Shown here piece by piece: positions 31,716 to 44,574 of a stretch of 64,000 bases of DNA (positions are counted from its first letter, which is position 1; the number at the start of each line of letters is the position of its first letter). A program made the translations under genes and the position numbers. The DNA is taken from the NCBI GenBank assembly GCA_963931925.1, contig OZ007581.1:16796450-16860449 (forward strand), in the 5' to 3' direction. The stretch is from Onchidella celtica (lineage: Eukaryota > Mollusca > Gastropoda > Systellommatophora > Onchidiidae). The notes beneath the pieces were generated by a model. It made no database searches. It worked only from the letters and a program-made list of their open reading frames with translations, and had not been told where the DNA came from.

Positions 31716-31890
31716 ATGGAGGTTGGAAGTTCGTTTGCAAGTTTTGACGACTTCTCACGAGCATTGAAAGACTTTGAAGAGTCAACATACACTTGTTTTT
31801 CAATCTCAAATTCCGAAACGCTTGAAGGAAAAAACAAATCCAGAAAGAGAAAACTCGAGGATCGAATTTGTAGCAAAATGAAAATCACCT
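31716..31890 (+). CDS. Possible N-terminal exon of a ZSWIM3/FAR1-like transposase-derived protein
   Basis: The frame starts at a Met with EVGSSFASFDDFSRALKDFE and continues TLEGKNKSRKRKLEDRIC. The opening, an acidic/aromatic 'GSxFxSFxDF' stretch followed by a basic patch, resembles the start of ZSWIM3-type and MULE-derived proteins. No downstream exon was found. The frame stays open to 32069 but its later part does not look coding. It could be a fragment or the first exon of a gene broken by repeats. Confidence 0.25.
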
Positions 31891-32199
31891 CCCAAATGGG
31901 AAGCCCCATCCCTCCCTCGGATAGGTCACAAGGTCATGTAGGCCTATTTGTTTCTATTTTGAGTGCTGTTGAATGTTCTGTGTTCATCTGTGATACCAAA
32001 CTTGTCTTTGGTGTATTATTATATGCTCATTATCTTGCACATTTGAATAGCTACCATTGCACAAAATGATGTTGATGAACAGTTGTGATTTTTCATATGC
32101 GTAAATGTTCATTTTGGTTTTAACGAGGTGACTCACAGCATGATTATAAATTTATTTAATGCAGGCCTTTTTGGAATGACAATTATTTTTTTTTCCCAG

Positions 32200-35100
32200 G
32201 GAGCCAAAAAGCCCGATCCCAAGGGGGGCGCCAAGGGAGGCAAATCCGGTGCCAGTAAACCCAAGAAAGAAGGTTCTGGTGGAAAAGCCAAAAAGAAGGT
32301 ATGAGCTTTGTTCTTTTGGACCGGGTGAGGAGGGGCTTAATAGCATAGGGGGGGAAGAACTGTGAGGTTGTTGAATGCAAAAAGAAAATAAATCTAGTCG
32401 AGCATGGAAAACTCGAATTTTTTGGGGTGACTTCACCTAGTTCGAGTTTGCCAAATTTCAAGGAATACATGTAGCATTATTAATTATGAGGTATTATTGT
32501 ATTCAAGGAAAATTATACAGCTGACAATGTGTACCTAGAATTACCTCCCTTAATATCCCCCCTCCCGTGGTCAGTTGAAAGGGAAGCAAGTATTAAACTG
32601 ATGCGCATGGCAACAGCGGCGCTTGACATTGTGCCCGAACGCTTTTTTTTTTTCTCTTCTGGAGGTGCTCTGGTAAGGACAATTTCCAAGTCATGCCCAA
32701 CAGCGATAAAATGTACTAAAGGGTGAACACAACCCAGCATTTTTCTCTGTTCGACTTCACTCCTGTTGGTACAGCAGCACCTCCTTTCTTTTTTCTATTT
32801 GGGGTATGGGCGCGGGACCCCCCCACCCCCAAAGTTATTTCCTGCCCGAATCGGACGTCCCAGGTATTTTTTATTGGGGGAAGAGGGAGGGGGCGACTAT
32901 ATGCACTATTGTCACCACTAGGCTATACGATGGTTAACCGAATGAGGTTTCTGGCGTTTGTTTTTTTGTTTTTTTTTCTACTTGGATCACACTCGCAGCA
33001 GGAAACCTGGTTTGTCGAATCCGTGTCACAGTTCGAGGCTTGCGTGAAATAACTCCAAAAGAACATTGAGAGATAAATTCGGGACCCAGATCTTTATTCG
33101 TGGGATCTGTGATTTCGACTTGGGTGTGTTTGAGTTTCGCGCGCTCGACTGTGGTATACATCAATATGGATGGAGGGAGGGTGAATAGTCATGGTGTCCA
33201 TGATTGCGGCATTGGGTGTGAGCATCAAGAGAATGGTGAAAGTATCAAATGTGACTATCTCGTTGAACGCATGTGGGTTTCGTTAACCTTTTCATATAGC
33301 CAATTATTTAAAGCTGTTTTGTTGTTCCCCCCCGTTTTAGTAATGTGGATTTCTATCTCATAACTGCCATCCATTCATACTGAAGAGGTGATTCGGAAAT
33401 AAAGACCTCACTGTAATGGAAAACGATCTGCAGAAAAATGTTGTTCATGGTGACCTGGATGTGAAGAAGCTGTTCACATTTTACACAGTTGGCATTGGAA
33501 GGGATAATGGTGGAAGATGGTCCATGACAAATAGCATTGAGCTGGAATACTTTTATGGAGTCATAAAATAACTGCACTTATTCAGTGAAAGTGTTTGGGT
33601 GTGGGCATCATTCTTGTTTTGCATAGAATTTCTGTTGTGGGTTCTCAGCCTACCTATGTCATGTGTGACTTTTGTTTTAACATTGAGAGTTGATTAAAAT
33701 GAGCTTCTCAATTAATGCAAATTTTTTTTTGTTTCTACCTCATCACTGAGAGCAGAAGTGGTCCAAAGGAAAGGTCCGCGACAAGTTGAATAACTTGATT
33801 CTGTTTGACAAACAAACTTATGACAAGCTATACAAAGAGGTACCCAGCTACAAGCTGATAACCCCATCAGTGGTGTCTGAGAGACTGAAAGTCAGAGGAT
33901 CCCTGGCAAAGCAGGCCCTTAGAGAATTGCATGCTAAAGGTGAGATTTTCATTTCACATTCTGGATAACTGTCAGCTTTTTTAGAGGGTTTCAGGCGAGC
34001 GAAAATGAAAATCTGTGTGAAATATAGAACAAAGTAATATTGAGAATGGAGTAATGTTGCAACCATTTTGAAATATATTGTGCAAGTGAACTTTTTTTTT
34101 TATTTTAAGAAGTAAATTTCATTGGAAATGGCACAAAAGAGCAACATCCGTCTTTATTAGTTTTAAGCACCAGTTTCTGTGTGTCCTATTTGATTTTTTC
34201 CTCGTAATTCATATTCATATTTTCCGATTTTCATGTTTTCATTTTCAGTTTATATCTTAATCAGCCTGTTACAGGCCTGCCTACTTTTACTAAATTTCCG
34301 TAATTTATACGAAATTCCGATCCTCATTACGGAACTACGAAATCCTCTGAATTTCCGACACTTTTGTGGAATTGCAGGCGATGCGGCACAAGTGCATGAG
34401 TTCTTTATTGAAATTCGAATCACAGAGTTGCCGGTGTGAACCGGAAGTTGTAGTAAACTTTTGACCTCGTGTACCTGTAGTAGCCAGTTTGTCCGATTGG
34501 GTTTTGCTCTTTCTAGCGCTAGGTTCATGATTTGCTTCAAATATTCCTTCATTTGGCTCAGTTTTTAAAAAAGTGTCATTCCACGGATCTAGATCTCGGC
34601 CTTTCCCTGGCAATTGCGAAACTCGAGCGGGGGCGTTTCATTGAGTTGACGTCGTGTGGTTCTCGCTGAACACTTTAAGCACGTGGATTTTTATCCTACA
34701 GCCCGAGTAGTCCATACTTCTGATTTTTTTAGATTTAAGGATTGACTGCGCATCATAATGTCTGCGCCACCAAGTAAGATGAAGAAGACGGGCAGGCAGA
34801 CATTTCGACAAGTTTACACTGAAGAATGGCCTTGTATTGTAACGTCGCGTGTCGGTCCTACCGTAATTATCGTAAACTTCACAATAACTTACCCTTACTC
34901 AAACTCAATGCACAACATCATAAATCAACAAACAACAGATAAACATGCATAACAATTATCTTTGTTGACATATGACATAGTATGGCACGCATTGTTTGCT
35001 TTCTTAGTGTTACTGCGTGTGCGTTACAAGAGATTACTAATTATTAACTTTCGAAGTAGGCAGGTCTGCTGTTATACTTCATTGACATTTATGCTGTAAT

Positions 35101-36097
35101 CAAATAATATAATCTGTTTGGGTGTCAAGCGCTGACACTAGTGACAGTAGTGTAAATGAAGCATTAGGTAAATCGATGACGTTTATAATGGTCTCTATTG
35201 TTGCCATGCCTTGTGCGTGAGTTTAAAGTAAGCTATCCCATCTATAAAAGTTTGCTTAATGCGATATTTGATTTACTAAATAGTCCCATTGTCTTGCTTA
35301 TTGTTTACATGCGCATACATTTTTCTGGAAAGGTCTTATTTGTAATTATGACATCCTTGTCACCATCATCTGGGGAACATTGTGAGCACACTTATTTAAT
35401 AATATGATTGTGAAAATTTTATTTCCAGTACTTTTGATCTGAGGATCTGTTTGTTCAGAAAAGAAATTACCCTATTTTGGCATTGATCCAGCAGAGTGTA
35501 GTGTTTAGGTTGGAAAAGATTGGATCATTGTTACATCTGAATTTTTTTATTTTCTTTTTTTTCAATTTGATCCAAAGGCTTTGCCATCTTAACTTTTTGT
35601 GGAAATGTAAAGCCTCATAAATTGTGCTTGAAAATTTTAGATGATAATGAATGATAAATTTGTAAGGTGTACTTTTTGAAAAAGACAGTCAGCTTTGTGA
35701 AAATTGAAAAAGATAATAATATGCAATATTTTGAAACTATGGTATTTTTAAATTCTGAACAGGCCAAGAGTAATTGATGCCCATAGGATGCAATTTTGTG
35801 AAATTATTGGTGGGGGGAAAAAATCCCAGCCTGAAGAATTTTTGTGTGTGTGTGTTCTGGTTGTTTCCATTTTGTTTGAAAAAAAAGGCAGGCCATGAGT
35901 TATAATTATATCAAGACCTAATTACATGTATTTCACATGAAGTTAATATCTCTGACATTTTGACATACTGTTGCCATTAATTTCTCAAAGATTGAATTGT
36001 TATTGTTGTTCCAGGATTGATCCGCCTTGTTTCAAAGCATAGCTCACAAATGATCTACACTAGGGCCACCAAGGGAGACAAAGAAGACGCTGCTTAG
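32200..36097 (+). CDS. RPS25: Ribosomal protein eS25 (RPS25), three coding exons, first codons not found
   Basis: RPS25 is a component of the 40S subunit, near the head, needed by several IRES-driven mRNAs (established). Exons: 32200-32298 (Lys/Gly-rich N-terminal tail ending GGKAKKK), 33756-33939 ([19 protein letters not shown] ... [20 protein letters not shown]) and 36015-36097 ([20 protein letters not shown], stop TAG). All splice sites are standard and phases agree. The visible part is 121 residues; human RPS25 has 125, so about four residues (expected MPPK-like) must lie in a separate first exon. I scanned upstream to about 25.7 kb and saw no suitable ATG-CCN-CCN-AAR before a donor. Introns carry repeats and a transposase-like fragment at 34758. 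Confidence 0.92.
34758..34870 (+). CDS. Transposase-like N-terminal fragment in an RPS25 intron
   Basis: The frame begins [20 protein letters not shown] followed by [14 protein letters not shown]. 'Basic-Gly-Arg-x-(T/K)FRxxYxxxWPC' starts are typical of hAT/ZBED-derived proteins, just ahead of their zinc finger, which is missing here; the later residues look non-coding. The segment from about 34260 (CAGCCTGTTACAGGCCTGCC) to here may be its remnant transposon. It is low confidence. Confidence 0.22.
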
Positions 36098-36111
36098 ATG
36101 TTGGTTTTATG

Positions 36112-36117
36112 AATAAA
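36112..36117 (+). terminator. Polyadenylation signal of RPS25
   Basis: AATAAA lies 15 bases after the RPS25 stop codon in TTTTATGAATAAAAAATCA. The very short 3' UTR is usual for ribosomal protein genes. Confidence 0.75.
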
Positions 36118-38514
36118 AAATCATATAAAAAGTAAACTCTGGTATTTTTCACCTACTTTATCCTGTATTGCCTATTGTTGTTTCCAGTATTATTCTATAC
36201 TTTATCCTCAGTTGTTTCATAAGTTTGTACTTGAGCTGTGATCTTGCCTTCAGTGAAGGGAAAGTGGGGTATTTACAATGAAGAACATTAATTTCACAAA
36301 ATTTCAGCGTTTTGCTTGTGAAGCATCCAAGTCACCACAAGTCCTCTCAGTCTCTACTATTCAGACATAATGACTGAAACACGAATGTTTTCATGTGGTT
36401 AAACAACAGTTCGTTTTTGTTAAGTTGTTACCCTGTAACTATGATGTCAATTAATTTTATAAATCATTCATACACCCCAGAAAAGAGGCACTACCAAAGA
36501 AAGAACAAACAAAAAAAATTGCAAGAAAGATCTTACAAAATTTCACTTCAGTATAACCACGTCGCAATCTCTGCAAAATGCCAGGTTCATTCCTATTATA
36601 ATTTCCACACTGTATAAATATAATACAACATTCCATGGGACATGGAAGATACCGGTACGTACTAACGTATATGTATTTTACAATACAATCGAAAGAGTAA
36701 TGTATATCACGCTGACCACTTGATGAAACTTTCAGGCATTTATACAGTATCATTATGCAATCTACATCATCTTTAATTTCTACACTGGCACTATTATCTC
36801 AGAATGAAACTAGATCTACATGTATTTGTAAATTATTGTATACATAATAATTGTTTATTAATATGGCTGTTTACCTATGTACACAGGCGGTTGGTGGGCG
36901 CTTCCTATCGTCTTTCTATTTCCTAGCACAGCGTGACAATTATTGTGTTCACATGCTTTCTCCAAACGCAAAGTCACTGGCAAAAGAAATAAGTTGTAGA
37001 CATGTAGCATAAGCAAGAAATAATAATAATTAATAGTTTAATACCCAAACGATTCAGTAAAAAGGGAAGACAAAAAAGTAATATTATGTCTATATTTTCA
37101 TACATGTACTTTGTCAAAAGACATTGTGCATTGAGACTGCTACAGAAAGTTTAGCTGCAATTATGATTTTGGACAGCGTTTTTCCCTTTGTGGAATACAT
37201 ATAATACAAAACATCAGTGGTGCAAAGAAATGAAAATGGGATGATAACCTGGTGAGATGGTTGTGGTAAAATTTCCATTTCAAGCAAATTTGTGGGCTGA
37301 ATTGTGCAACAGCACGGTCAGTCTCATCCCAGTAGTTGTATGCTGTATCCAGTGAAAAATAAAAGCTTGATAAACTGCACACAGACAATACAGTAATAAT
37401 ACATGTACAGTATTTAATGAACCGCAGTGCAAAAATGACAGGCAATGGGGCATTTTGCGATTACATTTTTCCAAAATACCGGTACAGGGAAAACTCAAAA
37501 TTGTCACAAAAATCGTCTGATACTATCGATTTTTACATGATCATGAAGGGAAAAAAAAAAACCCAACTGCAGTGTGATTCGAAAATATACCATGCAAAAT
37601 ATATGAATGGGTATTTCATATGTGTGTATATTTTCTTACTGATTTTTCGTACAACACAAATTTTGATCTGGTAGGCACAGATTAAAATAACATCCTACAG
37701 GTGTGTAAATTACATACATTATTGTTATTAGTCATGTATTCACTGAAAAATGAAATTTAGGGTTCACTCGGCCGTTCAGTGTTGCCTGAGACAGAACGAA
37801 TTCTGGCTACATAAATTTTTTTTTGTTGTTATTAATAGTTAGTACATGTACATATAATTTATATTTTACATGTACTTTGTACTTATATTTTACCTTCTTG
37901 AACATGTATTTATTTATAAAATGTTTTTATGCATAAATTAAATACAATAACTGGGAACCGACGCGCCTTGTTTACTATGCTAGGATAAAAAAAGAAAAGG
38001 CTGGGAAATTTTTAAAGTATTTTTACATACGGTAATGATTTTTCGAGAACGATCGTCAGATTACACTACAGTGTACGTGGCCCAGTCTGTACTGTAATGT
38101 GCTCAGAACTATCTCTTATTTTCATGCGTACACCGATGATTGGCACTTTACACTACACTTCAAGGCAGCTGCTAGTAGTGGTATAATTATACACTCATAA
38201 AGATAACTCCACGCTGTAGACATACCCTTCAGTCGAACCCCCCCCCTCCCCCCTCCACAAACATTTACCCGACGGCCAGGACAAAGGCCAACTAGATGTA
38301 ATGTCCTACTCCTAAGTAGCCTACATGTACAGTCCAATAGTGGTCCCCGGCACATCTTTGAATGGCCAAAACTATAGTCACTCAGCGTGCCAAATTTGAA
38401 ATACACATATAAATGCTTGTCTTTAGAGGATACAAAATAACGTCAATCACGGCAGAAGGATAATAAACAATAACAACAAATTAATGACTAATATTTAATA
38501 ATGTAGTGATTATA
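36118..38514. other. Non-coding stretch, nothing supported
   Basis: AT-rich sequence with many TACATGTA words and short homopolymers. The small ORFs on both strands have no recognisable domain and no matching splice context. A C-run with CCCCCCCTCCCCCC lies near 38239. Confidence 0.5.
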
Positions 38515-38849
38515 GTTTCAAGTAGCGTTGCCGGTGAAGATTTTTTTAAAATCCCAAGAATCCCGTACATAAAAAAATCGCACGAAGAGGTAAACAATCC
38601 CAAGAATCGAGTACCTAGTCTTCTCGGATATGGTATGGTATCAGTGGGCGTGCACCTGTCGGTGCAAACGGCCAGGGCGGAGGAGGTTTCATCTAACCCA
38701 ACGGCCACATGCTAGGGCACAATGTGACCCTCAGTATTTGAGTCCTTCATATTGGCCCCCGGTAGCGGTGTGGTCATAGGCTTGTCTGCCTAAATCACAG
38801 ACGAAGAATTGAGCAAACTTCCCGGACGCAGCTTCGAAGCTAGCGGCAG

Positions 38850-41800
38850 CAGGCCAGTGGTTGATTGATAGGACAGATGGCAATATATCGTCACTCTGGC
38901 CTGGATATCGTGACACAGAGCATCCACCAGTATTGGTGTTCTTTGGTTTGGGTCTTTCACCCTAGTCAGTTGGGACTGCGAGGCTGTGGAGTAGCCTACA
39001 GGCAGCCGGCCAGGCAATATGACTGTCCCTCTGGCATCCTCCTGCACCTGGATACATTTCCAGTCGTCTTGACCCTGTCTTGCCACTTGGATAAGTTGTG
39101 TCCAGGCGAGAGAGTGAGTCTGATGTTTGCGCAGCTCTTTCTCACTAAAAACAAATTCTTTGCGCCAGTCTTAACACTCACCTCGTCTTCTTTCATCTTT
39201 GTCTCGTCTTCTTTCCTCTCAAAATTCCAACGGCGATGGGCGAGTGCGGTGGCAGCAGGTTTGGATAGACTGGAAGCTGTTAGCACAGACCTACACGTTG
39301 GTGGCTGTGGGCTATGGTCGCTTCATCGTCGATTGAAGTGGAGGCGTGGGGAGGCAGCACCCACAGTAGCTGAGCAGCCTTATTTAAGGATAGCACTGCT
39401 CACCTCAACTGAGGAAGGGGCTAGAAAAGGTGCCCTAAAGAAAGCCCACTTCACATCACCCTGACTGGTATACCGCGACCAGTGGGGATCACTTTTTGCG
39501 GTCGAAACAAAAAGAAATTCAGCTTACTCAGGCTAGGAGCCTGGAATATACGCACACTACAGGACAACTCAAACAACCCGGAAAGACGCACTGCACTTAT
39601 TGCCACTGAGCTCAGCAGGTACAACCTGGACATAGTGGCACTCAGTGAAACCAGACTCCCTGATAGTGGCCAACTCAAAGAGCTCAGTGGTGGATACACC
39701 TTCTTCTGGAAAGGCAAGGGTGCAGTCGAACCGAGACAGCATGGTGTTGGGTTTGCAATTAAAAATGACCTTGTCAGAAACTTGCAGTCCATGCCAATTG
39801 AAATAAATGACAGGCTAATGACACTCAGGATCCCAGTTGGGAAAAGCCAGTCAGCCACCCTCATTAGCGCATATGCGCCCACCATGACAAACCCAGATGA
39901 AGCCAAAGACAAGTTCTATTCTGATCTAGAATCTGTTATATGCTCTGTCCCGGCAGCTGATAAGCTGATTCTCTTGGGGGACTTCATTGCTAGGGTTGGC
40001 TCCGAAATCTCAGCGTGGCCAAATGTTTTGGGCCCTCATGGAGTTGGTTCATGCAATAACAATGGGTTGCGCTTACTTATTTTGTGCGCTGAATTTGGCC
40101 TGTTTATTATCAACACAAATTTTAGTCTCCCCGTGAGAAACAGAGCGTCATGGATGCATCCCCGCTCAAAGCATTGGCATCTCATAGACTATGTCATTGT
40201 GAGGAAGACTGACAGAAAGGATGTCCTTGTAACAAAGGCGATGTGTGGTGCCGAGTGTGGAACTGACCACAGACTCATTGTTTGTAAGCTCAGACTAACA
40301 TCGAGGCGCAATAGACGCCCTCAAGGGAAAGCGCCACCTAAACGCCTAAATGTTTCAAAACTCTGCTCAGCTGAGAAACAGAGCGAGCTCTCATCAGAAC
40401 TCTCCTCAAAATTGGATTGCGTGACTTTTGACCCTTAGAACATTGAACAGAGCTGGACTGACCTAAATACGACTGTACACTCTTGCGCCAGCAGCACAGT
40501 TGGTTTTCCTGTCCGCAAGCACCAGGACTGGTTCAATGATAATGATAATGAAATCAAAGTGCTCATCAAAGAAAAAAATAGTCTCATCCAAGCTCACTGC
40601 AGTGACCCCTCTTCCACAGCAAAAGCTGGTGCACTGCGTGCATGTAAGGGTGTACTCCAGAAGAAGCTGAGGAAAATGAAAAATGACTGGCTTGAAGAGC
40701 GAGTAAGAGAAACTCAGAAATATGCCGACACAAACAACACTAGAAAGTTCTTTGAGAGCATCCGAGCTGTGTTTGGACCATCCCGCTCTGGCACTACGCC
40801 ACTTCTTGCGTCAGATAGTTCAACACGCATTGTTGAATTGAATGCCATAATTCAGCGTTGGGCAGAACATTTCGGAGGTGTGCTAAATCGGCCATCAAAT
40901 ATAAATACTGAGTCCATTGACCGCCTCCCTCAGACTCCAATTAATGCAGCTCTTGCCAAGCCATTCACAGCAAATGAGACCCGAACTGCCACAAATCAGA
41001 TGTTCAATTCCTGCTGAGGTGTATGCCTTCGGTGGAGAAAAGCTTATTGAAAGGTTGACCGAGTTGTTCAATCATATGTTGAAAGCAGGGAAGCTGCCAC
41101 AGGACTTCAAAGATGCTTCAATCATCCATCTGTACAAAAACAAAGGGGACAGCCAAGTCTGTGACAACCATCGGGGAATCTCTCTACTTTCAATTGCTGG
41201 CAAAATATTGGCAAGAATGCTTCTGAATCGCCTTCTTGATCACCTCTCGTCAAATGACTTGCTTCCCGAGAGCCAATGTGGCTTTCGTAAAGAGAGGGGA
41301 ACGGCGGATATGATTTTTGCTGCCAGACAGATTCAGGAAAAATGCATGGAACAAAATAAAGCGCTGTATATCACTTTGTTGACCTCACAAAAGCATTTGA
41401 CACAGTGTGTCGTGAAGGCCTCTGGAAAATCTTGGCGAAGTTTGGGTGTCCACCCGAATTCATCACAATAGTGCACCAGTTTCATGATGGCATGCAAGCT
41501 GCAGTCAGAAGCAACGGCAGTGTTTCAGAGCCCTTTGCTGTCACAAATGGGGTAAAACAGGGTTGTGTCTTAGCCCCAACTCTGTTCAGCATCATGTTCT
41601 CTGCAATGCTACAAGAAGCCTTTGGCTCTCCTCCTCAAGGGGTAAGCATCAAGTACCGAACTGATGGCAGTCTATTCAACCTCAGGAGACTTCAGGCAAA
41701 AACCAAAACCAAAAGTACTCAAGTCTGTGACCTACTATTTGCTGATGATTGTGCACTTCTGGCACACGATGAGGATAGCATGCAAAACTGTGTTGATAAG

Positions 41801-42829
41801 TTCTCTAGTGCCTGTGACAACTTTGGCCTCACAATAAGCACAAAGAAGACGGAAGTGCTCCATCAGCCTACTCCAGACGACAAGTATCCTGTGACCCCAA
41901 ATATCAAAGTCCATGACAGTCTTCTGAAGGTGTCGGAGAACTTCACCTATCTTGGCAGTACACTGTCTTCCGCGGCTCGTGTTGATACTGAAATTCTCTC
42001 AAGAATCAGCAAAGCCAGCTCTGCATTTGGCAGGCTTCGAAAGAGAGTGTGGGATGTTGCCGGCATTCGCACAGACACTAAGCTGAAAGTGTACAATGCT
42101 GTGGTCCTTCCCACCCTACTCTATGGGGCTGAAACCTGGACAGTGTACCAATCGCATGCCAGAAAGCTAAATCACTTTCATCTGGCCTGCCTTAGAAAGA
42201 TCCTAAGGATCAAATGGCAGGATAAAATTCCAGACACTGAGGTCCTCAATCGTGCCAAGGAATTGAGCATCTTCTGCCACCTGAAAAAAATTCAGCTACG
42301 TTGGGCAGGACATGTTGTCAGAATGCCCGACTCCAGACTCCCTAAGCAAATCTTCTTCTCTGAGCTCTCCGATGGAACGAGGAATGTTGGGGCCCCAAAG
42401 AGACGTTACAAAGACACTCTCAAGCAATCACTGAAGGCCTTTGCCATTGATGTGAGTGAGTGGGAAAAGCTCTCGCTTGATCGTGCAAATTGGAGGGCGG
42501 CCCTTACCAGAGGCAGCAAAGCATGGGAAGCTGACAGAGTCCAGCAGGCTATCAAAAAAAGAGGACGGCGCAAGAAAAGGCCCAGTGGTACTGAACCAAC
42601 GGAGCACTCTTGTCATTTATGCGGAAGGGTCTGCAGGGCAAAAATAGGACTTATCAGTCACATGAGAAGCCATAAGTCATGAAAGAACAGTCTTTCCATT
42701 CTGTCCTCTGTGTCCTTTAGTTCTCTTTATTGTCCATGTGTTGAAATTCTCAACAATTTCTGTTCTTTATTCCTCTGGTGTTGTTAAGGTCATCATCAAA
42801 CCTGATGGACGAACTATTATTATTATTTC
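38850..42829 (+). mobile_element. Decayed non-LTR retrotransposon with a C-terminal zinc finger
   Basis: A ~600-bp leader precedes the coding region; it holds a non-conserved 199-residue ORF whose status is unclear. The 3' end reads GTCATCATCAAACCTGATGG, GACGAACT then (ATT)n at about 42810-42829. The left boundary is only approximate. The element is nested in the hAT-like element. Confidence 0.7.
39482..42682 (+). pseudogene. LINE endonuclease-reverse transcriptase ORF, one stop and two frameshifts
   Basis: Domains in order: endonuclease from GAWNIRTLQDN through ALSETRLPDSG, ISAYAPTMTN, ILLGDFIARVG, HLIDYVIV and CGTDHRLIVC; reverse transcriptase with HRGISLLSIAGKILARML, SQCGFRKERGTADMIF, a damaged 'VDLTKAFDT' motif, GVKQGCVLAPTLFSI and LLFADDCALLAHDE; then PTLLYGAETWTVY and a C-terminal CHLCGRVC ... 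HMRSH C2H2 finger. Breaks: TAG at 40436-40438 with the same frame continuing, a shift near 41005-41015, and a one-base loss near 41375-41390 inside the motif just before the catalytic Asp. The usual GDFNA of the endonuclease reads GDFIA. The family is that of the ORF at 61368-64000. It is not functional. Confidence 0.85.
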
Positions 42830-43144
42830 ATTGTACATGTAGGCCTACATGTTTACATGTATGTGCTGTCGTAGGCTACATTAAAGCAACGCCAGTACCT
42901 TAGCTTGCACTTGCAGATCATGCAGAAGGTCCTCTCAGCACACAGCGAATCTCAGTCTGCTCCTTAGCCCTTTGGTCTTTATTCACCTTTCATTAGCTGC
43001 AAATGGTTTTGTGAGTGGAAGGACAATTTTGTGATTATTTTTTTGTTTTGTTTTGTTTACAAAGAAATAACAGCAAGTAAACATAAATCCGAAAATTCCC
43101 GATCCCAAGCTCTTTACTGAAAATCCGGCAACGCTGGTTTCAAG

Positions 43145-44285
43145 TAATGTTGTCTTGGTATTGTAAATGAAGAGCCCAGCACAACAACAGCATTGTTCAG
43201 TACGGTACCCTAACATGAAGTTTCATTAACCCTCAAATCACATTCTCCACCCATCCAACAGTTAAAATGGAGTGCGACAGTGAATGAGTTAAGGGCACGC
43301 TCGGTAGGTGGAAAACTTCACACGCATTATACATGGTATGCATACATGTATGGTGTCCCCTCTCCCTTGCGCCATGGCATGTGCTTATTTTGCTTATAAT
43401 GGTTTAATCCAAGACTACCGACAACAAACGTCCTTTCCCATATATTGCATTAATCCTGGTCTTGTGTACCCTACTGTGTCCTCTAAATTATGTACATACT
43501 ACATAATACATGTATTTCCCGTTTGCCAATAGTTTTGCTAGTCAGCTCATTTTAGAACAGCGAGCAGAATGATAACGACCGAAACTGGATGGAGATTTTA
43601 CTGTTACTAGCGTTAGTGCTGGAACAGAGTAAAACAGAAAATACATGTACATATATGAAATAATGATACGACGCTCGGCCGCCAGCGCTACTGCCATCAA
43701 ATCAGAGCGTGTTTCATGAATGGAAAATACATGTGTACATAATGAGTGTAAATTTAATATGCTTGCATGAATAAATCCTCTCGTAGTTCAGCGACAGCAA
43801 TATTTGAAGAATAAACAGGAACTAAATCATATGAAAAACAAACGAACAATTACAAAAATAAATACATGTACATGTGGTATGCTCCAGATTACTTCTTTTA
43901 TTTATTTCTTTTTTCATTAAACGGGACAGTTGCTAATTAAAAATAGAAATGTAATCAGATTTTAAACATGTAAATGATTTCTTTAGTCAGTGTGAACTGC
44001 AAATTTAGTCTCTCTCTGTCGTGACTTAGATCTATCTTGTACATTTACTGAAAATACACGACATATATTTTGGGGTCTTCTGCTTCAGCTATTTGTCATG
44101 TTTTGTTTTACATGTAGGCCCTATTACTTTTTTGTTTGCATGGAAGTTTAAAGTTCATTTTTAACTGCTTTCTGGCTATCTCTGTCACTTCAGACCCGAA
44201 AAAAATATCTTAGTCACAATTTTATTCTCTGTAGCAAAGCAACAATGATAGGGGGGGGGGGGGGAGGGGAAGTAACAACAACAAA
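43145..44285. other. Non-coding stretch, nothing supported
   Basis: Several TACATGTA-rich segments and a short TTAA-bounded segment at 43207-43295 (TTAACCCTCAAATCACATTC ... GTGAATGAGTTAA) that may be a very small TTAA-type element. A run of 14-15 G lies near 44252. No coding exon is recognised. Confidence 0.45.
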
Positions 44286-44290
44286 AAAAA

Positions 44291-44363
44291 GTCAGCTCTC
44301 GCGGAGATTCGACCCCCCTTACCTACTCGGCAGGCGAGTTTACTTAGCATGCCAACGGGGAAC
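44291..44363 (-). pseudogene. tRNA-Gly(GCC)-like sequence, degenerate
   Basis: Read on the minus strand, AACTCGCCTGCCGAG resembles the anticodon arm of tRNA-Gly(GCC), and GGGGGGTCGAATCTCC has the B-box form GGTTCGAATCC. The anticodon stem mispairs, the D arm is poor and the acceptor ends do not pair. It is better read as a decayed tRNA or the head of a tRNA-derived SINE than as a working gene. Confidence 0.35.
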
Positions 44364-44574
44364 CTTAGTAAAAGCGTTACTAAGCAGGGTCTCTGCTACC
44401 GAGGACACGATATCTGATAAGTATCGTTAAAAAAAGACAATTTGGTGCATCATTACCATAAGAAATACCGTGCATTAGCTACTCCGAATCGAGCCACCTT
44501 ACCGAGTGAAGAGCCTAATTATTCAACAAAACAAGCCAGAATTGTGGTCTAAAGAAGCTCTTTCTAATTAAAAT

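Larger units (their letters stand above)
38523..43136. mobile_element. Non-autonomous hAT-like element split by a LINE
   Basis: An 8-bp direct repeat GTTTCAAG lies at 38515-38522 and 43137-43144. Inside it the ends are TAGCGTTGCCGG and, inverted, CAGCGTTGCCGG (11 of 12 identical). An 8-bp duplication and AGCGTTGCC-type ends are the hAT pattern. Both arms contain AATCCCAAGAATCCCG-like words next to the ends. No transposase is seen; most of the 4.6 kb is the decayed LINE at about 38850-42829. Confidence 0.65.

Noticed and set aside
38865-39464. 199-residue ORF upstream of the decayed LINE as a first ORF (ORF1)
   Set aside because: No zinc knuckle, coiled coil or RNA-binding domain is visible and the composition looks like leader sequence.
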